This document shows, piece after piece, positions 31,860-44,526 of a stretch of 64,000 bases of DNA. Each line of letters begins with the position of its first letter. The stretch's first letter is position 1. A program made the position numbers and the translations under genes. The DNA lies in the NCBI GenBank assembly GCA_959347315.1, contig OY365810.1, positions 2,284,334 to 2,348,333 on the forward strand, written 5' to 3'. This DNA comes from Bimastos eiseni (lineage: Eukaryota > Annelida > Clitellata > Crassiclitellata > Lumbricidae). Below the pieces are notes generated by a model. The model searched no databases. It was not told the origin of the DNA and saw only the letters and a list, made by a program, of their open reading frames with translations.

Positions 31860-33110
31860 AATCTACAGATATCCACCTAGGCTATTAGAAAATAATCACA
31901 CTACTTAAATGAGTTGGGTAAGCAGGTGAGACATTTTCACACAGCATCTCACCATAGTTGTTGAATGTATGAGTTATATTCTTCCAGTCATGAGTTATCC
32001 ACTTACCTAGGCTATCATAGCATAATCACAAACTGATTTAATGAGTTGGGTAAATGAGTCGAAAACGATTTTCACACATCTCAGTATAGTTGATAAATTA
32101 ATGAAAAAACTCATACACTCATCAACTATAGTGAGATAATGTGTGGAAATGGCTCTACCCTATGTATCCACCCAAATCTGATCCATTTTCCCACCTCATT
32201 AATTCAGTTTGTGATTATGCTATGATAGCCTAGATGGATAACTCATGACTGGAAGAATATAAAGCATAGACTTACCGACTGAAGTGAAAAATGTGAAAAT
32301 ATGTTAAAACATCTCTTCCCTATGTGGATTACTCATGATATGAAGACAAAATCATAAATACATCAACTATAGTGTGATAATGTGTTTCAACCCAAATATG
32401 ATAACTTTTCCCACCTCAGTAAATCAGTTGGCAACTAAGTTTTGATAGTCTAGGTGCGTTACTCATGATAGAAAGAATATAATGCATATATTCACCAATT
32501 GTAATGAGAAAATGTGTGAAAATGACCTAAGGAAACTGGCTTTTCCCCATGTTTCGACCCAAATCTGACCAACTTACCCACCTCATTCAATCAGTCTTTG
32601 ATTAATTTCTCATAGCCTAGTTCTGCTACTCATGATAAGACCAATATAATGCATAGATTCACCAACCATAGTGAGAAAATGTGTGAAAGTGGTCTAAAAT
32701 GGCGTTACCCCATGTTTCGACCCAAATATGACCCACTCACCCACCTCATTCAATCAGTTTTTCGATTAATTTCCTATAACCTGAGTGTGCTACTCATGAT
32801 AAGAAGAATATAATGCATAAATTCACAACTGTAGTGAGAAAATGTGTGAAAATATCTTTTCCCCATGTTTCGACACAAATCAGACCCATTTACCCACTTC
32901 ATTAAATCAGCTTGTGATTATTTTCTTATAGCCTATGTGGACAGCTGAATGCTGGAAGAATGTAATGCATAGATTCACCAACAGTAGTGAGAAAGTGTAA
33001 GAGAAAGTGTGGAAATGCCTTTTCCTGTGTTTTCGACCCAAATCTTTCACACCCCATTAAACCACTTTGTGCATATTTTCTGAAAGTCTAGGTGGATAAC
33101 TGTTGAATGA
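31860..33110. repeat. Satellite array with a period of about 165 bp
   Basis: About six diverged units in one orientation from 32105 to 33110, each with a YCAACTATAGTGAGAAAATG-type box, a CCATGTTTCGACCCAAAT-type box, a CCACCTCATTCAATCAGT-type box and ACTCATGATAAGAA. At about 31860-32090 the same landmarks occur in reverse orientation (TCATGAGTTATCCAC, AATGAGTTGGGTAA), so the array contains an inversion point near 32100. Confidence 0.85.
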
Positions 33111-33774
33111 CCGTTTTTTTAACAGTGTGTGTGGAAATGCGAAATTCTTAAAAGTTTAATATATGAATTTAACATGCAGCTTTCCATAGCAAATATCCAA
33201 TATCCGAATGTGACTATGAAATATGAAACCAAGTTGACGGAGGTCTGAAGGCCAGGGAAGCTTAACATAAGTGGTCTAGAATAGGACACTAAACCTAAAA
33301 CTCCACCACTGCTTGCATTTTGGCAGTGCGAGTCCCGTGCATGGATAAAGGAGAAGGGCAACGATAACGATCTTTGTTATCATAGAGTGTTATTAAGCTG
33401 AAACTACAACTATACTGTACAAACTCATATTAATCTTCTATAATCGTACGTGATTCTGTATGCAGTGTACTGCAACTCTCATTAATAGTGCAAAACCCGG
33501 ATATAAAGAACCTTTGCTGCAAGCCTTATTATCTGTGAATAAATACTATGCAGCAATTACTTACAGAGAGATACAAGCTGCATTGCTGTACCAATACTCT
33601 AGTTATACAATTGATGTAAGGTCCCGGATGTTCAATGTAAATTCCAGAAAGCGCCTGTCGGAATTCCTGACCAATCGATATCCACATTAATGTTTCCAAG
33701 CTCTGTGTTGCAAAAGATTATAAAGCCACACAAGCGCCGGGCACCAACTTATTCACGCTGGGTAAAATCAGTGA

Positions 33775-33935
33775 GGAATACGAACGGGTAGTCAAAATAA
33801 CGTCGATTTTGTCAGAATTCATTTTCCAGAAGGTCTGGAAATAAAGTGTACGACAGATCAAAATGTAAACGATCTTATATAGCGCTTTACATATTTCGAT
33901 CCGAAGTTCAAAACTCAAGCCGCTGATAAAATATC
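33775..33935 (-). repeat. Inverted partner of 31325-31485
   Basis: The reverse complement matches the left copy over about 150 bp with scattered differences. Read on the minus strand it continues into GTGAATAAGTTGGTGCCCGG, a motif found elsewhere in the window. Confidence 0.75.
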
Positions 33936-33939
33936 ATAA

Positions 33940-35260
33940 AACATACCTCCCGTTGCCATTCACTGAGAAGGCTCTTAAACAGCCAACTGATGTAACTAAG
34001 CAGCCTTCAAGTGATAGTTAATCAACTTCAAAAATTAACAGCAGCAAGGCGTGGATGATGATTTCGTTACAGCGGATTAAGATCTATAAATAGAAATCGG
34101 GGAAATACGCTCAATGTACTTTCCTAAGCTTAAAATCTCGGAGTGAAATATTCCATTGAGAAATCCAGTCTAACTACCTCTTATTAATATTGTCATTCGT
34201 TAATGTTTTGCATGCCACGAAACTGACGCAATCGGTGAGTAATATAATTCCAACAAGATCATTACAGTAATTACCATCGCAATCTACCTGCGCTAGACTA
34301 CGCACAACCCACGCTATCGTTATTATAATAGGTTCGTGTTATAATGCATACATTATAGTACCTTATACATACATCGTGCGAATTATCATATCACGGCTAA
34401 AAACTGAGCGAGTTGTGATTGGCTGCTATTTAGTTGGAGGCCATGACATTAAATAAAGTAAGTCTGGCAGAATCAATAAAGGTCGATAGAGCGGTTTGCA
34501 ATGGTCACTGGGAATAATTAAAATGGTGCTTTTAAAATTAAAAGAGCTCACCGTATAATGATATTGGTCGAACCTGGTCTAATCTAACGCTAGCTGTAAT
34601 GGTTTGTATAACTGACATTTCTGTCTTAAGGACTGAACTTGGATTTGACCTCATTTCGGATTTGTTTTGGTGCGCCGTGGGTTGATTATGAGGTCGTTGG
34701 TGATGCCATGTGCGTTATTTTGGCAGCGCTATGGAAGTCTGTTTAGTTATAGTCTCAAACAAGAAGGCAGACTCTGACAGAGTGATGAGAATTGAAATTA
34801 TTTTTGTAATTTTAAGCTTATTATATGACCTTGTTTAAGATCGGTGCTATTATTTATATATTTCGTGAGCTACTGTGCGTTTGCTGGTAGTCTAAAAAAG
34901 AACATTCTTACTTATTTACTCAATTGAATTTGAACTGAAATTGGGAAGTAGAACAAATAATAATGTCTTCCTGATGCCATAATTGATAAAAAAATCACTG
35001 GGATATCAGAATAAAAGCGAACATTAATTACCGAACGGAATTGGAAGATCAAGTTTTAACTGCTTTGTTGCAATATTATTGCGATTAAGTCAAAAGTAGG
35101 GTTTATATAATTTCATGGCCTATGACTCCAGAGTGGCAACTAATTCTCTTCAGTTCTCGTAATAAAGGTTCTGGGGTGAGGGTAGGATTTCGCCCCAGTA
35201 ATTTTTTTGACATTCTAATTATTACCCATTGTAAAAATTATAACATGCCCGAGGATAGGT
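33940..35260. other. No gene recognised
   Basis: AT-rich with only short frames. No repeat or motif that I can support. Confidence 0.35.
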
Positions 35261-35269
35261 TGAGGACAA

Positions 35270-35880
35270 AATGAACGTAAAGATGGTTGGGTGCGAAAAG
35301 GAGGAAAGGGAGGTTGAGAGCAAATGGAGGGTGAGGCAAAATGGAAGAAAGCGAGGAAGTGAGCAAATGGAGGAAATAGGGTGAGGACAAACCGCAGCAA
35401 GTAGAAGAAGAGAGCAAATAGTGGAAAGGGAGGTTGAGGGGAAAATGGAGGAAAGAGAGGATGAAGAAAAAACCTCACCCTCTCTTTCCACCATTTCCTC
35501 TCTGCCTTCATTTTACCATCAGCCTTCCCTTGCTTGTTTGAGCCCTCGACCTCTCTTTCCTCCATTTTGCCTTCAACCTCCCTTTCCTCCATTTTGCCTT
35601 CAACCTCCCTTTCCTCCATTTTGCCTTCAACCTCCCTTTCCTCCATTTTTCCTTCAGCCTCCCTTTCTTCCATTTTGCCTTCAACCTCCTTTTCCTCCAT
35701 TTTGCCTTCAGCCTCCCTTTCCTCCATTTTGCCTTTTGCCTTCAGCCTCCCTTTCCTCCATTTTGCCTTCAACCTCCCTTTCCTCCATTTTGCCTTCAAC
35801 CTCCCTTTCCTCCATTTTGCCTTCAACCTCCCTTTCCTCCATTTTGCCTTCAACCTCCCTTTCCTCCATTTTGCCCTCAC
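35270..35880. repeat. 27-bp minisatellite with an inverted left arm
   Basis: From about 35545 to 35878 there are about 12 copies of a C/T-rich 27-bp unit (core TTTCCTCCATTTTGCCTTCA). From about 35275 to 35475 the sequence is G/A-rich and carries the complementary words (AAAATGGAGGAAAG, GGGAGGTTGAG) in degenerate form, so the whole forms a large imperfect foldback. The long repetitive frames on both strands (KMEEREVEG on the minus strand) come from the period being divisible by three. Confidence 0.9.
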
Positions 35881-35884
35881 CTTC

Positions 35885-38480
35885 TGTAAGTTTACAAATC
35901 TTGCACTGAAGAAAGGAATGCCTGCCCTATATGATAATGTTCCTTTCATGTTCTGATATGATTAATACCTGTTTCCTTGAGTTGCCTATTGGGTTCCAAC
36001 AATTCTTTTGGCAATAAGATTAGATTTGAGTGAGGTTAATCTGTATCAAATAACTTGAATAGTTCCATCTACTGACATTTATTGATCCCAAATGCACAAT
36101 GCATACAAAAATCATAACATCACATAGTGTATTTCCATGCATTTTCTAGGAAGTAAGGGAGAACCAAAAGGGGCGCAAGCCTCGCTTAGTTAGGGTCACC
36201 CTATTTATATCAATTCTATGATAGCTTGTTTTTCAGCTGAAAAGAAAAGAGACTATCAATTAATATTACTTACTGTTAGTTATTAACTAATAACATTTAC
36301 ATTTTAAAAACTACTTACATGTAAGCAGCTCATTGTGAGTAGAAAAGTAAGAATATTCTTACAAGTGAGCCCCACCCAACTCACATGAACATGCCGGCAG
36401 AATAAAAAAAATGGATAGTGTCTACTGATGCTGATACAGTACTATCATCCAAATAAATCCACAAGCTTACAACTCTTGCAGTGCTGAAAATTGTCTATCT
36501 CTGCAGTATGCTAACAAAATACAGAAATATTGAAAATTTACTTTTTAATTCACTAAACTTGATAACCAAGCTTAAATTCATATAAAATAAGTTTTGTAAA
36601 TTCTATAACTCCATAACTGAGACCCACAAAAGAATATTTCTTTAAAAAATTTCTCCATACAGTGTGATTCCTTTTAATTGTCTCCAAGTTAATTGAACAT
36701 GAATGTTCAATCTTGATGAAAATGCATAGATAGTAACTAAAGTTTTCCTTAACCAAAATGAATTCATAGTACATGAGAAACTGAACCGATTTTATAAAGG
36801 ATTGAACAAATGTGTACAAATAATATCAACAATCAAAGCATTTCTAAATTTATCTTGATCTGTTATTGTGTTCTTTTTATGTGGCTATATTGTCACAGAC
36901 AAAAGTGTTTCTTAACCAAACTGTTCAATGTCAGTAAGTAACGAAGGAAAGTTTCACACGAAATAAAACTAACACAATTTTTATAATGCAATGCAGCATA
37001 ATTCTAATAAACACATACGACCATTATGCCAACTGTTTACGATAGCAATATAATAGATTTCCATTTAAGAAGCACTGGCACTCTCGTTAATACTTTATTA
37101 CATTCGCATCACAATCTATAATGATATTAATGTATAAACCTCATGTAGCCGAAAATAAGCAAACAAACACAGCCAGAAACATCATTGAAATGATCTTTGT
37201 ACTAAAATACATACTTTCCATTTCGTGTCATCATATAATATGCTAGAAAGCTCTATCTACAAGCAGCTTCAAGACACCACAATGATTTTCTACTTCGATA
37301 TCTCCACCAACACTGGCCAACAGCTATAAGCCTACTCACTTAGCAAAAGCCAGTTCATCAAAGAGGTCTTCACGCAATTTAGTATCATGCTTTCCTGCAG
37401 GTATGTATGCAAAGATTTGTTAATAGTATTTTAATAAAATAAATGTTATTCTAGGTTAAATGGATAGGATTACAATTCTCAAATGAACATTTAATTTTGA
37501 GAGTAGATCTTTCTTAAAAAATTAAGCAATCACAACTGCTGAGTTTCTTCTGGAAGTCACTGACAATATCAGCGACATCAAGAATGACAGAGTAAAGTGA
37601 TCTGACCTATTTGAAATCAGAAAATGATTTCCTAATCTTTAAATAACAAACAAGTTCATTTTAACAATAAACCAAGTAAATAAAATTTAACCATACAAAA
37701 AAATCATGCTTTTCAAATGACTTGTGCTGTCTATTCGATTCCGTAAAACCTAATCACCATCCTGAATGAATGACTATAGAACAGATCTTTGGCTACGTCA
37801 AGCGTTGACTATAAACAGATTTTTCTGTTCGCTTTACAAAAATTAATGAACGCTTAGGGAACGAAGTTGTAATTCGTTAAACAGTGAGGATAAACCGTAT
37901 CACAATAGCAGGATTTATGAGGAAAATGTATTTGTAGCAGAAGAAAACCTGAGCCAGTGGAAGAACTCCCATTGGGCTGGTGTTTAGTGGCTATGTAATA
38001 GACGAAATATCTTCAATGGGTACCAGTACCAGTTGTGCTAAAAATCGGACTGTGATAACTTCTAAAAAAAATTTTTCCAGTGGTAGAACAACATTGAAAG
38101 CATATTTATTTACTAGTTCCCTTTTTGCAGCCGACTGTAATTAGCTAGGCAGAGAAATTCTGGGCCGAAAAATGAATATTCAGATGCTTGAAGTATAAAC
38201 TATTGTAGTGAAGTGTCAGTGATATTATACTGAAAAAGGCATCAATCATAAACTTGGTATAATGGACTATAATATTTTTCCTAAGTTGATTGCGAGCCCG
38301 GTCTGTGTACATAAAAAAATCGCCCGGCCCCTGGGCAGTTCCCCACCATCCGATTGTAAATATGTGGTGCAAGATATGTTGTACAAACTGTTGTTACAAG
38401 GCATATGATTTGTAGTTGGAGTACAACCCTATTCCACTACAGAGTAAATTAGACGGTACCAACGGCGGTAAAATATTCTT
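35885..38480. other. No gene recognised; downstream flank of gene C
   Basis: AT-rich sequence with no supported gene. A short splice-bordered piece at about 37340-37395 (minus) was considered and rejected. The word CTTGCACTGAAGAAA and close variants occur near 35895, 36480 and 42840, pointing to a dispersed repeat I cannot classify. Confidence 0.35.
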
Positions 38481-38485
38481 AATCT

Positions 38486-38628
38486 AAAAACATTGAAGCT
38501 CCCAGTCTATATTAATCATATTAGGGCAATGAATTGACTTTTGTAAAGATCTTAGATTATAACAATGCAATGTCTTGAAAACATTTGCCCTAATATGATT
38601 AATATAGACTGAGAGCTTCAATGTTTTT
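38486..38628. mobile_element. Inverted-repeat element, 44-bp arms
   Basis: Arms 38486-38529 and 38585-38628 are almost perfect reverse complements (AAAAACATTGAAGCTC..., TTAATCATATTAGGGCAA). The spacer is 55 bp. The ends abut TA on both sides, as for a mariner-type MITE. It is just past the 3' end of gene C. Confidence 0.7.
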
Positions 38629-38941
38629 TAGCATGGATGATGATCCAGTGGTGAGCATGTTTTTGGTGATGTAAACGAAAAATACTAGATATAATCTTAG
38701 CAGTGATGATTATAAGTATACCTTAGCTAAGCAAGAGGCAAAGTAATTGAGATATCCTTAGGAATTATGGATATTTATACAATTACAGCTTGGTCTTCAA
38801 AGTATCTTTCGAAAAGATGAATTTTAAGTATCAGATATAATAGAGACACCCAAAGCAAAGATGGCATACTACAACCCCAGATAATACTTAACTTAAACAG
38901 ATCCTAAGGATGAAATAAAACAGATCCTTGCGTGTCGCCAT

Positions 38942-39819
38942 TCAGGCCTTCACCGGATCCGGTAAACTCGGCTTATCGAGATCAAACACAATCAGTCTAT
39001 GGTTTGCGCTCTGGAGGTCGGCCACAAACATTCGGCCATTCGACTGGTTGAGACAGATCCTGACGGGATATCCAAATGCCGCCTTATCCGAGTCGAGAAT
39101 CCTCCGATACTCCAGGATGGAATTGAGCAGCAGCAATCGACTGTTATTACAGTCGGCAATTAAAATGCAACCCTCTCCATCGACTGCTAAACAGATCGGA
39201 CCGTCCATCTGTCCTATGGCAGATCCCCGCTTCTTCCCGAAAGACTTTATGATGTCCCCGTCAACATCGATAATACACACCCTGTGAACTGGATCGTCTG
39301 TGATACCGTGACTGACGACAAAATGCCCGGTGGCGAGTTTGATGGTGTGAAGCGGGTGACTTATGCCTGCGGAGGACACATCAATCTCCCGAACGAGGTC
39401 CCCATCCGGTGTATACTCCTTGATTGCGTTTTTACTGAACACAGTTAACAGGATGTTCGAGTCATTTGTTACGGAAAGCCGACCGAACACGTCACCGGTG
39501 GACCACTTCTTTATGATGTTTCCGTTTGCATCTACTCTCATTACCTCCTTTTCTTCGCCCTCGTTCTTGCGGTCGCTGAAGTAGAGGCACTTGTTGCGTG
39601 TGCATGCGGTCATGTCGTCGGCATTGATGAGCCCGATCAAAGGCCAGCCGCGGTTGTACCTGATGCTCGTAGAGTCGTAGACTTCGATCTCGAAGCTCAT
39701 GTGGCTGACGATGAACAGTTCTTTGTCGATTATTGCCAAGCCGTTGATGGCACGCATTTCCCGGACTGTTGTCTTCGTGTTGACTGGACCGGCCGATCTC
39801 ATGATGTAGTCAACGTTAT
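38942..39819 (-). CDS. Gene C exon 9: NHL-type beta-propeller
   Basis: A single exon of 878 nt ending at TGA (38942-38944). Blades include [41 protein letters not shown] and [20 protein letters not shown]. All the landmarks of the A and B propellers are present, though more diverged. Confidence 0.9.
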
Positions 39820-42800
39820 CTATAAATATAAAACAAAGGATGTACTTTGGACAATTATTTATTTAAGGGCGTTCGGGTTGTGATGAGAAGAGTAGAGGTT
39901 ATGGATTCATCTGAGATGATTATTTTGTAGGGACTTTGAACTGCAAGGTCTTTTTGCGATTACTATTGATTCTTGGGCACTCAACTTTGGATTTTTGCCA
40001 ATCTGGGATGCCTGCATTGTCACTGGATTTGCCATTACCAAAGGACTTCTGTCCTGATTATACAACAAATGTTACGTCAGCCTAATGTAGGATCTACATT
40101 GTACGGAAAACAGTCGTACATAGTAGTCAAATAATCAAAAGACAAGTGGCTTATATATAAAATTAGAATCAACATTATGAAGAAAACGTTTATCAAATTC
40201 CAGCAAATTCTACCAGGCGTGTGGGTAAGGCACAGGCATGTAGATTGCAGATTGAACTGGTTCTAGTTCTGGGACAATTTATGGTCAAACCAAAACCCAG
40301 GTTGCTGAAGACTTATTCCGGAACTAATTGATGCACGTCTCGGATTCAGATAACAATAATAATAAAATAGTAATAATCATGAGATAGGGCTTTCCTCTAT
40401 CAATACGTTTCTACATTTATCCAGAACTTCATTGCATTTGCTTCTTGCAGCACCTGCATCATCAATACAACTATTGGTGAACATTATGTTCATTTCTACA
40501 TTCCTGAGAGATCAACACAAATAATAATAATAATAATAATCTCTAAGTCCCTGGGGGAATGAAGTACCTAAGGGCATAAAAACAAAAAAATAAAATAAAA
40601 AATAATAATAACAATAGCAGTAATAATAATAATAATAATACAAATAGTGGAAATAGAAATAGCAGAAATTGTAAAAGTAATTTAAATTAGAAATAGCAAT
40701 AATAATACTAACAATAATGATAAAATATGAAAGCAATGAATCTATGTTGATACCTGGTCTTTGTTGGTAGAGCAGTTTCCCCAGATCTTTTTGTCGTTGT
40801 ATCAATTTGCTGATTTCCTCTTCAAGGCGATGAGTTTCATTCCGACCTGAAATTGAAAATGTCACACAATGAGATGTACTGTGGGGGAAATAATTATTAC
40901 AACGAAATATTAGGATATGATGAGTAGAAACAATAATTTTCTTTAGTTTCTTCCTTGTATCAACCAATAGACATTCCTGAAAATATCTAAGGGACTTATT
41001 TTAATATTTTAGGTTAGCTTACAAAATAATTTGAGTGACATTAATAACAACACAGACTAATGTATTAAACCGATTTTAATCTTTTGGCAGAGTGATGCAA
41101 TCATTTTGTCCACCCCATATACAATTTAGGTGAATCAAAATTGAAATTTTATTATTCTGAAACATAATGGGAGGGCTTCATGGGTTTCTAGGAGATCCAA
41201 TTATAAATAATCAGACATATAAATCAATATCAAGTACTTAATGATCATGAACTTAAAACAATAATTATGAATGTTTAACAATGTAATAATAAAATTAAAC
41301 AGTGAATGATTTTTGGGCTTGGAATGGACTTTCTCTGTTCCCTAAATTGTGTAGTGGTACTATTTATGGTCATTTGAAAACTTACCTTTTTGTCTGGGCT
41401 GGATTTGGGAGCGCTTTTGAGCATTTACCTTGAAATGGCACTATACAATTTTTGAATGAATGAATAAAATTATGGTATTCTAATATAGGATGTTCAGAGC
41501 TATGCCGAAACCAAGAACCATATTTTCACTTGACTTTTGTGAGAGCGTGTAAATAATGTTAAGAAAGTTAAAGATGTGTTCCCAATGAAAATGCTAACTA
41601 ACCTTGACTGAGAATATGTTCCTTTTCTCCATTCAACGAATCAATTGTTGTTTGCAGATTTCTTATCGCTTCTATCAGTCACAACAACCAACACAAAAGA
41701 ATTTTAATTGTAATCACAATCATAATTATTTTGCCACTGCTAAGATGAGCAAAGTCAGTGTAAAAATAATAATAATTGCACTCGTGAATAAGCTGGTGCC
41801 CTGCGTTTAGTAACACGATAGAAAATTGTGGGTCATAATTATAAAAATTTGTCTGTGCCTCAGATTCACATTTAGGTGTGACCTTGTGCACGTTACAAAT
41901 TTAATAAATAATAATAAATAAATAAATAGTCTATTGCATGGCTATAGCAGTAAATTGAACTATAAGACAGTAGTAATAATGTAATTAAAAATATCAGTGT
42001 TTCCTACCATCCCTTTCTTCTGCTAATAATCTTGATGCACCCTGATTGTTTTCGAGTTCCAGTTGCACTGAAAATGAAGAAGAAACAAATAAATAATGGC
42101 TGTACTTCTGCAGACAGGGACGCTTTGATTGATTTGACTAGATTGGCTATGTTTTTCACTTATTGTCTTTACTCTCGATAAGTTGTGCGCCTTATGGGAA
42201 CACTTGTTATGCGTACAAAGCTTGGATTTACTGACCTTCCTTGAGTAAAGTATCGTGCAAATTCTGTCCAGTTCTATCTTTGTTTACTGTTCAACTCCGA
42301 ATTATATATATGTTGTTGTACAATTGAACTGTGAGGTATTAAAGTATGTAATTGCTGCTGAAATTTCTTGAAAATATTGTGAATAAATTTGTGGTAGAAA
42401 CAATAAATATTTGATCACGTGTGTTGGTTTACTCTGTCCACCTGTCACTGTTCTGTCCTTAGGCAGGAATCCAAGAATCCAATGATGTCATCTTGCTTAG
42501 TTCTGTTTTATTTCCTTCTCCCTTTGTAACCTGTTTAGCTTTGGGTCTGCATGCATTTTTAGGACACCTCTTTTTTTATTAATAATTAAAGAGAATTCAG
42601 AGGTATAATTTTACCACAACATAATGCAGCATAGCATAGTATAGCATATGATAACATAACATGATATAACAAAACATAATATCGGTTTTAAGTTGCTCAG
42701 AAAACATGCAATCAATGTTAGAACCGCAGTAAGTAGGCTAACCCTGGAACGTTCAACAACACATCCTACATGGCTTCTGTTTAAAACCTGGTATAGTGTC

Positions 42801-44494
42801 TACAGAATCATCCAAACAATTCCACAAGTCTACAACTCTTGCACTGAAGAAATTTTCCCTAATTTCTCTTTGGATTTCTTAAATAAGTTGAGTCTGTGGT
42901 CTCGAGTTGTCTTGCTAATTAGTGATTTCATCTAGAAAGTGTGAGTATGAAATTCTTTACTTCATTTAACCTGCTTATAATTTAGGCTTTATGCTCAATT
43001 AATGGTAAAGAACTGGCAGCCAAGATCATCAGATTAAAACGCCCGCCCATTTCACCCCTTGGATCTTGATCCGAAACTCATTTTCATACCCCTTTGAATT
43101 GTTTTGACTAAGAACTTGTGAATGAGCTGGTTCCTGCAACGTCACTCTTTTTGGTGATATAAATATCTCGAGATTACGATAAGGGTTACATTGCTCATTC
43201 CATGGCTTTTTGGAAAAGAGTCAAGGTACTGTACTCCTAGCCAAGAAGGTGGTTACAACAGATGCCATGAATATCTCCCAATAATTTCACCAATGGTAGA
43301 AGAACACTTAATGGATTGGTTCCTGCCAAAGTTACCATAGAACACTTAATTGTCGTTCACATGCAGACCAAACTATTATCTATGATATCAATTACTGAGC
43401 AAGCAGCGACTTTTATAGATACCCTCATGGTGCCACATGATCATATTCATACAATAGCCATGTGAAGAAATACTATTAGCCATACATTCCAAACTGTCTC
43501 ATTAGGCCTTGCATAAACATTATTGAAAGCAAAGAAACAGGGATATAATATATTAAATGCCTTTAAAGCTGCAGGTATATCGGGTTAGGGAAGCAGGCGA
43601 CTCACTTAGACTTAGAGGGCCGTCATGTCCATGGTCGATACCTTAAAACACAACGTGAAAGATGGAACCACAACTTAACTAATCTCAAGTATTCAGTGAC
43701 CGCTTCAAGCAAAAAATGCAAATACTTTGTCTCATTGTGTTTTCATAGAATACATAGAAATTTCTGTTCACGTGTAATGGGATATGTAGCTGCCGCACTT
43801 ACACAAATGAATCTAAGCCCAGCGTGTTTCCTCCAATGTCTTACCTTCTTATACAATTTTCTATTCTTCAACATACATTTGCAAGTCAATACACTTGCAC
43901 ACTACCCATACATTTGCAAACTGCCAATATAATTGCAGACTACAAAACATTTGCAAACTACCAATACATTTTAAGCCTTCATCAGAAGAACAGCAGAAGT
44001 CAATTTTTGTTTTTTTTATATATTCCCCAAAATTTCTTAAAGTCTACAGATATGTTATATCTGTAGACATTAAAAATTTTTGTGGGGGATATATCAAAAA
44101 AAAAGAACTTCCGCCGTTCTTCCGATGAAGGCTTCATTTGCTAACTTCTGATACATTTTCAATCTGCCAATACATTTGCAAACCTCCAATAAAATTGCAC
44201 GCTGCCAACACATTTGTAAACTACCAATGCATTTCCAAACTAACCATAAAACGCACCTATTTAAATCAGTTATAGTGCAACATGTGCAATTCTTTATAGC
44301 ATCAAGTAGGAGGCTAAATACTAAGGGCATCATATGATAATTTCATGAATGATTTAGCATGTATGCATACAACCATGTGCACATACATACAACTATTACA
44401 TACTTACTTGTATGCTTACATAAAATAATACATTCATAAATATATACATACTTTTTACATATACGTACGCACTGTAACACACACACACATATTA

Positions 44495-44526
<32 letters not shown>

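Noticed and set aside
35215..35956. Long frames on both strands at the 27-bp minisatellite, up to 244 codons
   Set aside because: The frames are periodic in exact step with the repeat and open in several frames on both strands, as expected from a unit length divisible by three. No splice or start support.
37340..37395. Minus-strand piece bordered by CTGCAG and GTGAGT, with a short ATG frame (MILNCVKTSLMNWLLL)
   Set aside because: It resembles a signal-type first exon, but no following Ig exon exists before gene B's own complete exon set. It could at most be an untranslated or alternative first exon, for which there is no evidence.
38928..39287. 119-codon plus-strand frame opposite the gene C propeller
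   Set aside because: Antisense shadow. The minus-strand frame is conserved in three paralogs.
42693..42935. 80-codon plus-strand frame in a gene C intron
   Set aside because: It contains the dispersed word near CTTGCACTGAAGAAA and shows no LINE or gene motif. Probably repeat-derived.
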